From: Aquibacillus rhizosphaerae
GTDB taxonomy: Bacteria; Bacillota; Bacilli; Bacillales; Amphibacillaceae
Assembly (NCBI RefSeq): GCF_030282825.1
Contig: NZ_JASTZU010000001.1
Location: forward strand, 62,001-126,000
Reading direction: 5' to 3'
DNA length: 64,000 nt
In this document: in pieces, positions 17,330 to 29,000 of the stretch
Layout: every line of letters starts with the position of its first letter
Position numbering within the stretch: the stretch's first letter is position 1
Made by a program: the position numbers and the translations under genes
Notes under the pieces: model-generated
Seen by the model: the letters and a program-made list of their open reading frames with translations, nothing else
What the model was told of the DNA's origin: nothing
Database searches by the model: none

Positions 17330-18850
17330 ATGAGCACGAATATCTATGATTTGAACTACGATTATGAACAACAAAATGGTACCTTCATGATCATTAGTGG
17401 GATTGGCGATACAGGGTTACATAGCGATGATTTAGCCAAACTACAAGTGAATATGGTGAAATCAAATGAGGTTGACAAACTATTACCAATCGTAGTTGAG
17501 GAAATTGATTTTAATGTAAAGTTTTATTATGAAATAACCTCTAAAAAAATGCTGTCCCAAGCACTAAAAGAGAAGGAACTTTCTATAAAGCAATTCTATC
17601 AACTCCTTTATCAAATAGTTTCAGCAATGGAAGCAAGTAAAGAATACATGTTACATGAACATCATTTTCTCTTACATGAAGAGTTTATTTTTATCGGAAA
17701 TAACTTTCAAGATATACATTTAACCTATTTACCTCTAGCAAAAATTCCACAAAAACATGACTTAAAAGTGGAGCTAAGAGATTTATTGTTTAAGTTAGTA
17801 GGATATGTAGAGGAGTTAACTGGTGACGGGGTGCAACAGCTAACTAAGTATTTGAATGATCCTAGCTTTAACCTGGCAGATATGAAGAAAAAGTTGCGAG
17901 CTCTTCAAGATCAGACAAATAAAGGAACGGAACAAGCTGTCTCAAATTCGAAGCAAATTATTCCTATTAGTAAGCCTGTTGTTGAAGATAAACCAAAAAG
18001 TAAACCAGTGCAAAAACCTGTGGGAAGAGGTCCCGGTAAAATCGAGCAGCAAAAAAATACATATGATAAGAGACTATCGACACCACGCAAGCCGACAAAA
18101 CAAACACATAATAGAAAAACATTCGGTAGTTTTAAGGTCGTTGTCTTATGTGTTGCTTTACTTATCATATCAGTTGTTTGGGTGCTCTATATCCTGATTC
18201 CGAGTCAAACAATGTTGTATCTATCGATTGGGATTTCACTGCTTAGTTTAACAGTTTCTTCTTACTTCGCATTTGTTTATAAGAAAGTACCAAACAAAGT
18301 GCAACGATCCGCAGGTTCAAAAGTAAAGGCAAACAAGCAACCAGTGAAACGGAAAAAACAACAACCTAAACCAGTTCACGGAGGGATAACGCCAAAGCAT
18401 GTAGATGAACATCAGCAGGTTAATGCGCACCAACAAGTGTCAGCCACAGTTGATAGCAAAAACTATTTTGAGAATCTACGAAATCAGACGTCGTTATTTA
18501 GTCAGCCAGATGCAACGGTTTTACTAGGTGAAGAAAACGAACCAAGTATGAACGATGCTTATATAGAAATTAGCCGTAATGGAAGCGAAGAAAAAAAGTA
18601 TTTAACCCAATTTCCATTTGTTATCGGACGTAATCCATCTGCAGTCCAGTATGTCGAGGAAACGGTAGGCGTATCTCGAACCCATCTAGAGATTAACCAA
18701 ACGAATGGCAGATTTACAATCAAGGACCTAGGATCAAAAAATGGCAGTAAGCTTAATGGGAAAGCAATGGTTGCTTATAAGCTCTATGATCTCGAAGACC
18801 AGGATGTAATCAAAATAAGTAAAACGGAATATACGTTCAACAAAGGGTAG
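17330..18850 (+). CDS. FHA-domain membrane protein with DUF6382-like N-terminus
   Basis: A 506-residue protein with a cytosolic N-terminal domain (about 1-190) of the type seen in Firmicute FHA proteins (DUF6382-like), a basic Pro/Lys linker, two membrane segments (about 265-315), a second linker and a C-terminal FHA domain (about 420-500; VIGRNP, SRTHLEI, DLGSKNGS). FHA domains bind phosphothreonine. The sequence DATVLLGEE just before it is a likely phosphorylation motif. The kinase and phosphatases are in the same operon. The start at 17330 follows GAGGGGG. Confidence 0.85.
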   Translation: MSTNIYDLNYDYEQQNGTFMIISGIGDTGLHSDDLAKLQVNMVKSNEVDKLLPIVVEEIDFNVKFYYEITSKKMLSQALKEKELSIKQFYQLLYQIVSAMEASKEYMLHEHHFLLHEEFIFIGNNFQDIHLTYLPLAKIPQKHDLKVELRDLLFKLVGYVEELTGDGVQQLTKYLNDPSFNLADMKKKLRALQDQTNKGTEQAVSNSKQIIPISKPVVEDKPKSKPVQKPVGRGPGKIEQQKNTYDKRLSTPRKPTKQTHNRKTFGSFKVVVLCVALLIISVVWVLYILIPSQTMLYLSIGISLLSLTVSSYFAFVYKKVPNKVQRSAGSKVKANKQPVKRKKQQPKPVHGGITPKHVDEHQQVNAHQQVSATVDSKNYFENLRNQTSLFSQPDATVLLGEENEPSMNDAYIEISRNGSEEKKYLTQFPFVIGRNPSAVQYVEETVGVSRTHLEINQTNGRFTIKDLGSKNGSKLNGKAMVAYKLYDLEDQDVIKISKTEYTFNKG

Positions 18851-18855
18851 TGCAT

Positions 18856-19770
18856 ATGAAACAAACACGACTAACGTGGGAGTATGGTTTATCTACACAT
18901 ATTGGTTCAGTAAAACAGTGTAATGAAGATAACTCTTTTCTGAAAATACTCGTTGACCCTTTAGGTAACGAATTTATCCTAGCGATTGTAGCTGACGGCA
19001 TGGGTGGGTATCAGGGTGGCGACGTGGCAAGTAAAACGGTTATTAATGCAATCGACCGGTGGGTTGTGGAAAATCATTCGTTTTTTCTTACATCAAACCA
19101 GCCATTTTTATTCATAGCGGAGGCCATGGAGCGTTTATTACATGAGACGAATCAAAAGTTAATTAATTATGGTAAGCAATATGGAAAAAAGCTTGGTACA
19201 ACTGTTTCCATTTTATTTTTATATAAGGGCAGATTTTTGATTGTCCATGTTGGTGACTGCAGGATTTATCAATTGGAACGTTTGGGGGCAACAACCACTG
19301 AATATACAGGAAAATTGCTCTATGACCAGGATGAAACAGTTAACTTAGAAGGTGAATTGATTCTTTCCCAATTAACAGAAGATCACACGTGGATTGAAAT
19401 GAAAGTAAAGCAAGGGGTGTTATCTCGAGAAGAGGCCAGAAACCATCCAAAAAGAAACATACTAATGCAATGTATCGGAATTGAAAATCCAATTACTCCA
19501 TTTGTAAAAGAAGGCTCCTATCACGCGAATAATTTATTTATTTTGTGTAGTGATGGATTCTATGAACTGCTTTTAGATAGAACAATTCTTTCGTTAGCTA
19601 TGCTTTCAGAAGGAAGTAAGCAAAATTTGCAGTTATTTTCGGAGCAATTAGTCAATATAGCAAATGAATCCGGCGCAACAGACAACATAACGGTAACACT
19701 AGTTAAAGCATTGCCGGAAGAATTTGAGACTAGTTGGAAAGGAAGAATAGTAGAGCTATTTAAGAGTTAG
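18856..19770 (+). CDS. PP2C-type Ser/Thr phosphatase (first of two)
   Basis: A 304-residue phosphatase of the PPM/PP2C family, which removes phosphate from Ser/Thr using two metal ions. Metal-binding motifs are NEDN, VADGMGGY, GDCRIY and ATDNITV. A lineage-specific insert of about 20 residues follows the GDCRIY motif. The gene starts right after the FHA gene and shares the HPKRNILMQCIG block with the next phosphatase, showing an old duplication. The start is the ATG at 18856; a GTG at 18850 is also possible. Confidence 0.9.
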   Translation: MKQTRLTWEYGLSTHIGSVKQCNEDNSFLKILVDPLGNEFILAIVADGMGGYQGGDVASKTVINAIDRWVVENHSFFLTSNQPFLFIAEAMERLLHETNQKLINYGKQYGKKLGTTVSILFLYKGRFLIVHVGDCRIYQLERLGATTTEYTGKLLYDQDETVNLEGELILSQLTEDHTWIEMKVKQGVLSREEARNHPKRNILMQCIGIENPITPFVKEGSYHANNLFILCSDGFYELLLDRTILSLAMLSEGSKQNLQLFSEQLVNIANESGATDNITVTLVKALPEEFETSWKGRIVELFKS

Positions 19771-19846
19771 TTCTAGTATGACTTTAGATTGAGTATCGGC
19801 CCGGTATGCCGTACTAAGCCGAGCTTTAGTGAAAGGAGGGGTGATG

Positions 19847-20614
19847 ATGGACTTTATAACGACATATCATACGAGCACTGGCGTTAATAAAAATACCAAT
19901 CAAGATGCGTTGATGATAAAAACGGCAAACACTAAAAAAGGCAAGATTGGATTGTTTGTTGTGTGCGATGGCATGGGTGGGTTAGCACAAGGAGAATTAG
20001 CGAGCGCAACTGTTATTAGGGGGATGTCGGATTGGTTTGAGCAAGACTTGCCTGAAATAATGGATGCAGATGAAGTGGAAGATGAATTGGAAAGAAAACT
20101 TGAAGATCACGTACGTTTTTTGAATCAAAAAATCATCAGCTACGGGAAAGAAGCTCAGGCTAAATTAGGCACAACGATTACAGCATTGCTGCTTTTAGAA
20201 TTAGAATACTATGTTGTGCAAATCGGCGATAGTCGAGCTTACGCAATTGGAGATAACATACAGCAGATAACGAAGGATCAGTCATTAGTTGCTAGAGAAG
20301 TTGCACGTGGCACGATTACCGTTGAACAAGCAAGACATCATCCCAAACGTCATGTCCTACTTCAGTGTATTGGTGCTGTTGATACAATCGATGTGGTTAT
20401 TACGAAAGGACAGGTAAAGCGTGGTACCTCCTTTTTACTATGTACGGATGGTTTTTATCACGAAGTTACGGAAGAAGAGATTATCCGAATAATAAAACCC
20501 GACGTTTACTCTAACAATAGATTAATGAAAGAACATGTGACGCAATTAGTTGATCTCGCCAAACAACGAGACGAGTTAGACGATATTTCCGTTATTTTAA
20601 CTAAGGTGGTGTAG
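19847..20614 (+). CDS. PP2C-type Ser/Thr phosphatase (second of two)
   Basis: A 255-residue paralog of the preceding phosphatase, with motifs NQDA, VCDGMGGL, GDSRAY and LDDISVI. The start is the second of two adjacent ATGs (19847), 7 bases after AGGAGG. Two phosphatases opposite one kinase suggests different substrates or a tight off-switch. The stop is 16 bases before the kinase gene. Confidence 0.9.
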   Translation: MDFITTYHTSTGVNKNTNQDALMIKTANTKKGKIGLFVVCDGMGGLAQGELASATVIRGMSDWFEQDLPEIMDADEVEDELERKLEDHVRFLNQKIISYGKEAQAKLGTTITALLLLELEYYVVQIGDSRAYAIGDNIQQITKDQSLVAREVARGTITVEQARHHPKRHVLLQCIGAVDTIDVVITKGQVKRGTSFLLCTDGFYHEVTEEEIIRIIKPDVYSNNRLMKEHVTQLVDLAKQRDELDDISVILTKVV

Positions 20615-20630
20615 AAAGGAGGTTTTTGTC

Positions 20631-22571
20631 GTGTTGAATAATGGTGCTGTGATTGATGGAAGGTATGAAGTACTAAAAGAAATTGGCCGTGGCGGAATGA
20701 GTATCGTCTATCTAGCAATGGATAATAGATTAAATAAGTCGTTAGTCATTAAAGATATTCGCAAGCGGGATAACAGTGACAATGAACTGCTTATTAATAG
20801 TTTAGTAGTCGAAGCGAATATGCTTAAAAAACTAGATCACGGGGCGTTACCTAAGATTTATGACATTATCGAATCAGAAGGCGATATCTATGTTGTCATG
20901 GATTATATCGAAGGGGAATCATTAAAGGAAAAGTTAAGTAGAGAAACAAGAGTACCAGCAAAACAAGTCATTGAATGGGCGAAGCAATTAAGCGATGTAT
21001 TGGACTATTTACACGGGCGCGAGCCACATCCAATCATATACCGAGATATGAAGCCGGACAATATTATGCTGACGCCAGATGGCAAGATTAAATTGATAGA
21101 CTTTGGAACTTCCCGAGAATTTAAAATAGATCATTCGACTGACACGACTAACCTTGGTACAAAAACCTATGCAGCCCCGGAGCAAATCGCAGGAAAACAA
21201 ACAGATGCACGAACAGATATTTATAGTTTAGGTGTGACGTTGTATCACCTTGTTACTGGAAAGAGCTTAAGTGAGCCCCCTTTTGAAATTAAGCCGATTC
21301 GCTATTGGGATGCTTCCTTGCCTGAAGGGTTAGAACACATCATTAACCTATGCACACAGATTGAACCGGATAACCGCTATCAAAGTTGCGAAGAGCTCTC
21401 CTATGATTTGGAGAATGTCGAGAAGTTGACGCAGGGTTATAAAAAACATTTACTAAAACGCTTTAGCTTATTTCTGGTACCAGCCATTTTATTTATTTGT
21501 TTTACGACCACTTCTGTCATGGGTTATAACGGGATGAAAACAGAGCAATTTGAAGATTATATGCGTTTAATTAACCAAGCAAGCAGTGCGCTTATTGATG
21601 GCGATGAAACCGAAACAATCGAGTTATTAGAACGCGCGATGGAAGTAGATAGTAAGCGCGCAGATGCCTATATTAACTTACTAGATTTATACATAAATAG
21701 AGACGAAACCGATATTGGTTTAGCAAAAGTAGAAAATTACTTGAATGATGGATACGGCAACATTGATAGCAACGATCAAGTGTTATTTAAGGTAGCGATG
21801 ACTTATTTTGATATAAAAAAAGATTATAATGCTGCATTGACTTATTTTAGAAAAATTGATGAAGAGGAAATGCCAGATGCACGCTATTATAAGTCACTGG
21901 CTACAACAATGAGTAGTTTGAATATCAACTACAGTGAATTTGCAGAAAATTTACTAGAATTTGAGGAATACAATGATGGGTTAGCCAACGACGTTAAGAA
22001 AGTGGATAACTATAATTCCTTAGCCAATATCTATTTGTCTTATAAAAGTCAAATTCAAGATGCAAACACAAGGGCTATTGCCTTGATTGAGAAAGCCAAT
22101 GAATTAATAACGATTTTGGATGACGAGGCATTGCAATTGCGTTATGCGCTCAATTTCGAACGAAAAATGGCACAAGCCTATTATAGTCGCGGTATTAATT
22201 CTAAGGATGAATTGACAGCTAGAGATGACTTTGATCAGGCCATTGTACATTATCGTAATTTGCTTGATGCAGATGTTGCAGAGGAAAAAGATGTGATGGT
22301 TACAATTGGAACGATTTATGGAGAGATGGGGGACACACAACAAGCGATAGAACAGTATTCTCTTACGATGGAAGAATATCCAAAGAGTATCGAGGCTTAT
22401 GTTAAGCTGGGTAACCTTTTGTTAGACATAGAACAGAACAAACAAGAAGCACAGCGTAATTATCAAAAAGCGAAACAGATTTACGATCAAGTAAAAGCAG
22501 TTGAAGGTGCAACAGAAGATGCAGGATTTACTAAATTCACGAGACGTTTAGAGGACTTATCGATTATTTAA
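20631..22571 (+). CDS. Membrane Ser/Thr protein kinase with TPR sensor domain
   Basis: A 646-residue Hanks-type kinase. Kinase motifs in order: GRGGMSIVYLA, IKDI, YRDMKPDN (catalytic Asp; YRD instead of HRD), DFGTS and APEQ. One membrane segment (about 283-303) separates it from an extracytoplasmic C-terminal region of tetratricopeptide-like repeats. PASTA repeats, usual in PrkC, are absent, so the signal is probably a protein rather than peptidoglycan. The GTG start is 8 bases after AGGAGG. It is the likely kinase for the neighbouring FHA and ETTLL proteins. Confidence 0.92.
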   Translation: MLNNGAVIDGRYEVLKEIGRGGMSIVYLAMDNRLNKSLVIKDIRKRDNSDNELLINSLVVEANMLKKLDHGALPKIYDIIESEGDIYVVMDYIEGESLKEKLSRETRVPAKQVIEWAKQLSDVLDYLHGREPHPIIYRDMKPDNIMLTPDGKIKLIDFGTSREFKIDHSTDTTNLGTKTYAAPEQIAGKQTDARTDIYSLGVTLYHLVTGKSLSEPPFEIKPIRYWDASLPEGLEHIINLCTQIEPDNRYQSCEELSYDLENVEKLTQGYKKHLLKRFSLFLVPAILFICFTTTSVMGYNGMKTEQFEDYMRLINQASSALIDGDETETIELLERAMEVDSKRADAYINLLDLYINRDETDIGLAKVENYLNDGYGNIDSNDQVLFKVAMTYFDIKKDYNAALTYFRKIDEEEMPDARYYKSLATTMSSLNINYSEFAENLLEFEEYNDGLANDVKKVDNYNSLANIYLSYKSQIQDANTRAIALIEKANELITILDDEALQLRYALNFERKMAQAYYSRGINSKDELTARDDFDQAIVHYRNLLDADVAEEKDVMVTIGTIYGEMGDTQQAIEQYSLTMEEYPKSIEAYVKLGNLLLDIEQNKQEAQRNYQKAKQIYDQVKAVEGATEDAGFTKFTRRLEDLSII

Positions 22572-22588
22572 AATAGAGGGGTATGTAA

Positions 22589-22999
22589 ATGGGATATCAA
22601 ATCATGTTTTATGGTGGCTTGGCTGGTGTGTTTATTACCCTTCCTATCGTAATTTGGTTATTTTTAAAATTAGAAATCATTCAAGTTGTTGAGGATTTAA
22701 CTGGCATACGACTTCACCGAGCGAAAAAGCAAAACTACCCATTTAATGGACGAACAGCTAGAACCGGTAAGCGAACAACAAGTGAAATAAGACTTAAAAA
22801 AGAAAATGCCCATCCAGAAATTGCGAGCTCTCATGAGACGGAATTGCTTGAAGAAACGAGTTTGCTTACGAATGAACAGGAGTTAGAAGAAACAACATTG
22901 CTATCAAGTGATGATGAAACAACGTTACTCACAGAGTCAGAACTGGCATTTATGATTGAAGAAGATATCATGATTGTTCATTCTGACCGAAAAATTTAA
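22589..22999 (+). CDS. Single-pass membrane protein with repeated ETTLL-type motifs
   Basis: A 136-residue protein: one N-terminal membrane segment (about 5-27), a basic juxtamembrane stretch, and an acidic cytosolic tail containing ETELL, EETSLL, EETTLL and ETTLL. Threonines followed by hydrophobic residues in an acidic context are typical kinase sites read by FHA domains (compare ETTSV in GarA-type proteins). It lies 17 bases after the kinase gene. I infer that the kinase phosphorylates this tail and the FHA protein docks on it. No known family was recognised. Confidence 0.7.
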   Translation: MGYQIMFYGGLAGVFITLPIVIWLFLKLEIIQVVEDLTGIRLHRAKKQNYPFNGRTARTGKRTTSEIRLKKENAHPEIASSHETELLEETSLLTNEQELEETTLLSSDDETTLLTESELAFMIEEDIMIVHSDRKI

Positions 23000-23007
23000 T
23001 AGAATTA

Positions 23008-23077
23008 TCAATTTCATAATACTATTTTAATGCCATTCACACCGATGTAGATGGCTATAAGGTAATTATGAAATTGA
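23008..23077 (+). repeat. Palindromic upstream element (copy C)
   Basis: Arms TCAATTTCATAAT and GGTAATTATGAAATTGA with a different interior (GCCAT paired with ATGGC). It lies just before the ribosome-binding site of the giant surface protein. The right arm contains a misleading in-frame ATG. Confidence 0.65.
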
Positions 23078-23094
23078 CTCAGGAGGAGAAACGA

Positions 23095-26000
23095 TTGATA
23101 CAAATGTATAAAGAAAAGAAAAAGTTTTTGTGGCTTCCTGTATTTGTACTGACGCTTTTATTTGCAATAATTTTCACTAATCATGTATTTTCATCAAGTG
23201 AAATCGACATGAAGATCAAATACAACGAAGACACATGGGATTTAAGTAAAGCGTACCCATTTGATAAAGAATGGGTAACAACAGAGGAGCAAGTGACACT
23301 AACCGTAGATCTTAGCACGTATTATAAAGAGATGGCACAAGAACCGCCACAAGAAGAGGTTGAACCAGAACCAGATCCAGAGCCAACGGAGACGCTAGCT
23401 GAAAATTCGGAAGAAACACCAACACAACCAGACCCACCCCGAGAGGATCCACAACCAGAGCCAATTCCTAGTCAACCATTTGAGATAGAAGCGAAGTTTG
23501 GAGAAGAACAGAAAAGTGTAGCTGCCAACATAACTCCCATCAAAGCAGAGGACGGTACATTTTCTGGTAGTTATCAAGTTGTAGTTAACAACTTAGAAAA
23601 TGACGGAACTTTAGCGATTGATTTGTCTATATTGGAAACAAATGAGTGGGGCATTTCTACACAACAAAATCCAATTGAATTTGAAATTATTAAGGATACC
23701 GTTTCACCAAGTGTGACGATTTCCGGGGTGGAAGATGGTGTGATGTATCATGCTAATTCCGGCGGGAAGCCAAGTAATCCAACAATGAATATCGAAGTTG
23801 TTGACAAAAAATTAATCGAAAAAAATATTGTAATAACGAAAAACGGAGAGCCTGTTGACCCTCCGACGGATTGGGATAAAAACGGGAATAGTTATACGAC
23901 CGATTACACATTCACAGATGATGGAGCATACCAGGTTAACGTTTCAGCGGGTGATATCGCAGGCAATCAGGCTGCAAAGGATATTACATTTTATGTGCAT
24001 AACGAAGAACCCGAATTAACGGTTTCATCGGATGGTAAGCAGGTTGAAAACAACAAAAGTGTAAATACAAATGCATTCCTTTTTGAACTAAATAACACAG
24101 TACCAATTGAACGTGCACAAATAGAAGTAACGAAAGACGGTTCAGACTACGAAAATATAGGTGAATTACAAGTCGAAGGAAATCAAGCGAAATTAAACCA
24201 TACATTTTCACAAGATGGTACGTATCAAGTAACCGTTTCGCTGACTGATGCACATGGTGGAGAAACGCACCAGCTAGAGACGTTCACGTTTTCAATTGAC
24301 CGTACAGCACCGGAATTAACAATCACCGATAAAGATGGAAATCAACTAAAGGAAAAATATGATCAACCAATTGATATTGTTATTAAAGCGGAGGATAGTA
24401 AACTAGACGACCAAGATACAACACTAGAAATTACACGAGAAGATTTTGAAGGAACAAAGGAAGTCGATGTAGATCTTGATTTTGAAGATGGCGTCGCAAC
24501 GGCTAATGTTTCTTTAGATACAGACGGAATTTATACGATCAAGTTACAGGGGAAAGATACATTAAGTAATAGTGCGGAGCTGACAAAGGAAGTTACCATG
24601 TTTCATGATAGCTTACTGATCAATATGATAGACCTGACTAATGGTGCTGAAGTGAGCGACTATTACAATCATGATGTGAAAATTTACTTTGAATATTGGA
24701 ATTTTAAATTCATTAGCCAAGACTCTACCTTCTCTGTAAAAAAATTAAATGAAGATACAGGTGAGATGGAAGCTTATTTAACAAATGATGATATAAACAG
24801 AGATTTCTTATTCAATAAATTGACACATACGTTTGGCGAAGGAAAGTATGTCGCAACCATAAACACGTTTGGTTACTCGGATGACGCCAAAACAGTTACC
24901 AAAACGTTTGTTGTCGATTCAACCGATCCTACAATAAATTTTGATAGCAAGGTTGCAGCAAATGATCATTTGACAAGCAAGTATATCAACGAACAAACAG
25001 CAGCAGTGCTATTTCCAATTACTGTTAACGAACGCAATTTGGCGTCTGAATCTGTAACAGTAACCCACGTTAATAGTGAGGGCGATGAGATTACCCTTAC
25101 AGGTGAACAAGTAGGTACCTGGTCGCAAGTGGAAGGCAAAGACAACACGCGGAAATTTTCTATTAAAGAAAACCTGTTTGAAGAGAATGGTGAATATACA
25201 ATTAACGTGGAAGCAGAAGATGAATCAGGAAGAACTAGTTCAAAATCCGTAACGTTTATTGTTGATAATATTAAACCAATTATTCGCCTATCGGATATTG
25301 ATTCCTTTAATAACGAAGCATTAGTCGAGACTGTTGAGGTTGAGGAAAGCAATTTTGCTTCTAACAAGGTAACGATTAATGTACTAAAGCAAGATGATGA
25401 CGGAAAGTTTGTCGTATATGAGAGTGATGCGTTTAAGGAATGGGAAAATAAACAGGAAATTTCTAAATTAGATTTTCCGTTTGAAGAAGATGGAAAATAC
25501 AAGATAGTTGTAGATGCCATTGACAAAGCTGGTAATCTAGCAGAACAAAAATCGGATATATTCACGATTGATAAAGTTAAGCCTCAGCTTAGCATAGACG
25601 GTGTTACAAACAACGAACACTATAACCAAACGAAACAAGCTGAAATAAAGGTAAACGATAAGAATATAGATAAAAATAGTACCGTTGTAAAAGTGGATAA
25701 ATACAATCATGAAACAAATCAATATGAGCCATACGATATCGAAACTCAGTTCGAAGTTGTAGATGAGCAAGCAACATGGAGCCATTCGTTCGCGGAAGAA
25801 GGAACGTTTAAAGTAGAATTGAGCGCAACCGATATGGCTAGCAACAATGCTCAAAACAAAGTAGTGGCGTTTACCATTGATAAAACAACACCAGTGTTGG
25901 ATATTTCGGGTGTCGATGATCAGTCATTTAACCCGGTCAGTAAAGAAGTAACCGTATCTGTTGATGAAACCAACTTCACAGAAAATAATGTTACATTTAA

Positions 26001-29000
26001 TGTGACGAAGAACGGCAATGATTATACGGATGAAGTCGAAGAGAAGGTCGGTAAGACTTGGAAAAATGCGAATAATCAAGCGACCCTTACCTATGATTTT
26101 GATAATGATGGCTTGTACACGATTCGTCTTCTAGCCGAAGATGCAGCAGGAAACAAGGCAGCTGTCACAGAAAGACAATTTACGATTGATACAACACAAC
26201 CTAGTATAGCTATCACGGGCGTGGAAGACGGTATTCATTACGATGATAGCAAAACGGTTGCGATAGAAATTGAGGACGTGAATTTTGCGAACAATACTGT
26301 AGAAGTTACTAAAAATGGTGAGAGTTATCAGGTTGGTGAATTGGCCACTGAAAACGGTAAAGCATCACTGCGCCATACATTTGAAGAACAAGGTGATTAT
26401 CATATAACCGTTAACTCTATAGATAAAGCAGGTAATGATACAAAAGATGAGATGACGTTTACGATTGATAAAACAAATCCAAATGTGGAAGTGAGTAAGA
26501 AAATAGCATCATTTGTGACAAGTGAATTTATCGATAAGCAAGGTGTAGAAAAACTTATTCCAATTTCACTAAAAGAACTGAATGCAAAAGATAAAAGCGT
26601 TTCTGTTACACGTACAAATCTTGATGGAAAAGAAACTAAGTTTAAAGAAAGTGATATTGGATCGTGGAAGCAAGAGACGGAGGATACGTACAAATTTGTT
26701 ATCAAGGACGGATTTTTTGCTAAAGATGGCGACTACAGTTTAGAAGTAACGGCTGTTGATCAATCTGGTAGAACGGATAAAGACACATTATCTTTTACTG
26801 TAGATAACATCAAGCCGGAAATAAATCTGACAGATATTGATGATTACAACAAACAAGCAGAAACAGAGACGGTAAAAGTAACGGAACACAATTACAGCAA
26901 CAATAATGTAACGATTAACGTCTATAAAGAAAATACAAAAGGTGAATTTGTTTCTTATAACAATGATGCCTTTAAAAAGTGGAAAAATGAATCAAGCGTA
27001 TCATCGCTAGATTTCCCATTTGCGACAGATGGAAAGTATAAAGTCGTTGTGAATGCAGAAGATGCTGCTGGGAATAAAGCGACAACGAAAACAGACATTT
27101 TCACCATTGATACGATTAAGCCAGGATTGTCTATAACCGGTGTATCAGATGGAGAACATTACAACACAAGCAAAAACGCATCGATCACAGTAACGGATCA
27201 AAACATTGATAAAAATCGGACAACATTACGCGTGACAAAGCTAAATCACGCTACAGGTAAAATGGAAACGTACAAGTTAGCGAAACAACTAGATTTCAGC
27301 GCAACGAAAGCATCGCTCGTGAACACGTTTGATAAGGCTAGAGAAGGAACATACCGAATCCAACTCGACGCTACAGATAAAGCAGGAAACAAAGCAGAGT
27401 CGATTGCTGTCACGTTTACGATTGATAAAACAGCTCCAGTTCTAAGCATTGATAATGTGGATGATGGCGCTTTTTATCCAGCAAGTAAGCAAGTTAACTT
27501 TGGCATTGATGAACTAAATTATCAAGAAAATAGTGCGCAATTCAGTGTCACAAAAGATGGCCAAAGTTTTACCGATGTTGTCGAAGGAAGCAAAAGCTCG
27601 AACTGGAGATACGCTGCTAAGGTTTCCAATCTTCGGTACAACTTTAATCAAGACGGGTCCTACACTGCGAAAATGAGTGCAAAGGATGCAGCTGGCAATG
27701 TGAGTAAGTCTCAGCAGAAAACTTTTGTAATTGACACAGTAAATCCAACGATTGATATAAGTGGTGTCGACAATGATGCCTATTATAATGTGGATAAACC
27801 GGTCACAGTTACGATTAAAGATGTTAATTTCGATGTGAACACGATACGTGTAACCAAAGATGGTGCTAGCTACAATGTTGGTGGATTCTCAGTTACAACG
27901 AATCGTTATCAAAATTCAATCGCATCACTTCGCCACAACTTTAGTCAAGAGGGTGACTATGAAATAGTTGTGGAAGCAGTCGATAAAGCAGGCAACAGCT
28001 TCCAACAACAAATTGGCTTCACGATTGATAAAACTGCACCTGTGATAACACCTATGATTGGTGGAGAAAATAGTCCTTTAACAGACGGTGCCTATATCAA
28101 CCATGTGTTCACACCGCAATTCCGTTTAGATAAGCCGGATGAGGATACGATTGAATCGGTATATTTAAATGGCGGATCCAATCTTGCTGGTAATGTTCCG
28201 ATGGCATCAAAAGAAATGGTGTATAACTATAAGGTATTAGCAACAGATAAAGCGGGTAACCAAACAACGTTAGAGGTTGGTTTCACACTTGATACAACAA
28301 AACCTAAACTAAGTATTTCTGGAGTGCTAGAAGGATTTTTTAACGAAAATATTAAACCTTCTGTTACGTATTCAGATAAGTATTTAGACAAAGACAAAAC
28401 GTCTGTAACATTAAATGGCAAGCCATTCGAAAATGGAATGGAGCTTGACAGGGAACAGTCTTACGTATTAAAAGCTGTCATTACAGACTTAGCAAGTAAT
28501 GTCAGTGAGCGAACGATTGTATTCACAGTCGACAAAACAGCACCAGTTATTCAATTTAAAGAAGCTATTTCAGATAAATACTTGAATGAAACAATCATTC
28601 CTGAACTTTTCATTGAGGATATGTCAGCATATGACATCATTGCATTAACCTTAAATGGCGAAGCATATAATTTAGGAGATCCGATTGAAGAAGAAGGAAA
28701 GCATGTACTATTTTTTGAAGTGAAAGATAAAGCAGGAAATATTCAGCAATTAACCGTCGAGTTTATTATCGACAAAACGCCACCTGAAATAGTTTTTGAA
28801 GGTGCCGAGGAGAATGGGGAATACTTTGATCCAATTGAGTTACTGATTCGCTTATCTAATCTAGATGATAAAATCCAAACGATTACTGTCAATGGCGAAG
28901 AGTTCGAAGGAGAAATTGTTGAGGAAGATGGCGAACAAGTCATAAAGCTAAACTTATCTGATGTGGATAGTTATCAGGTAGAAGTGACTGCCTATGATGA

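Noticed and set aside
23068-23094. N-terminal extension of the giant protein from the ATG at 23068
   Set aside because: Again inside the palindromic element; AGGAGG at 23081 points to the TTG at 23095.
24966-25565. 199-residue antisense frame inside the giant surface protein gene, with similar ones nearby
   Set aside because: Shadow of a repetitive Ser/Thr/Val-rich coding sequence; no ribosome-binding site or family signal.
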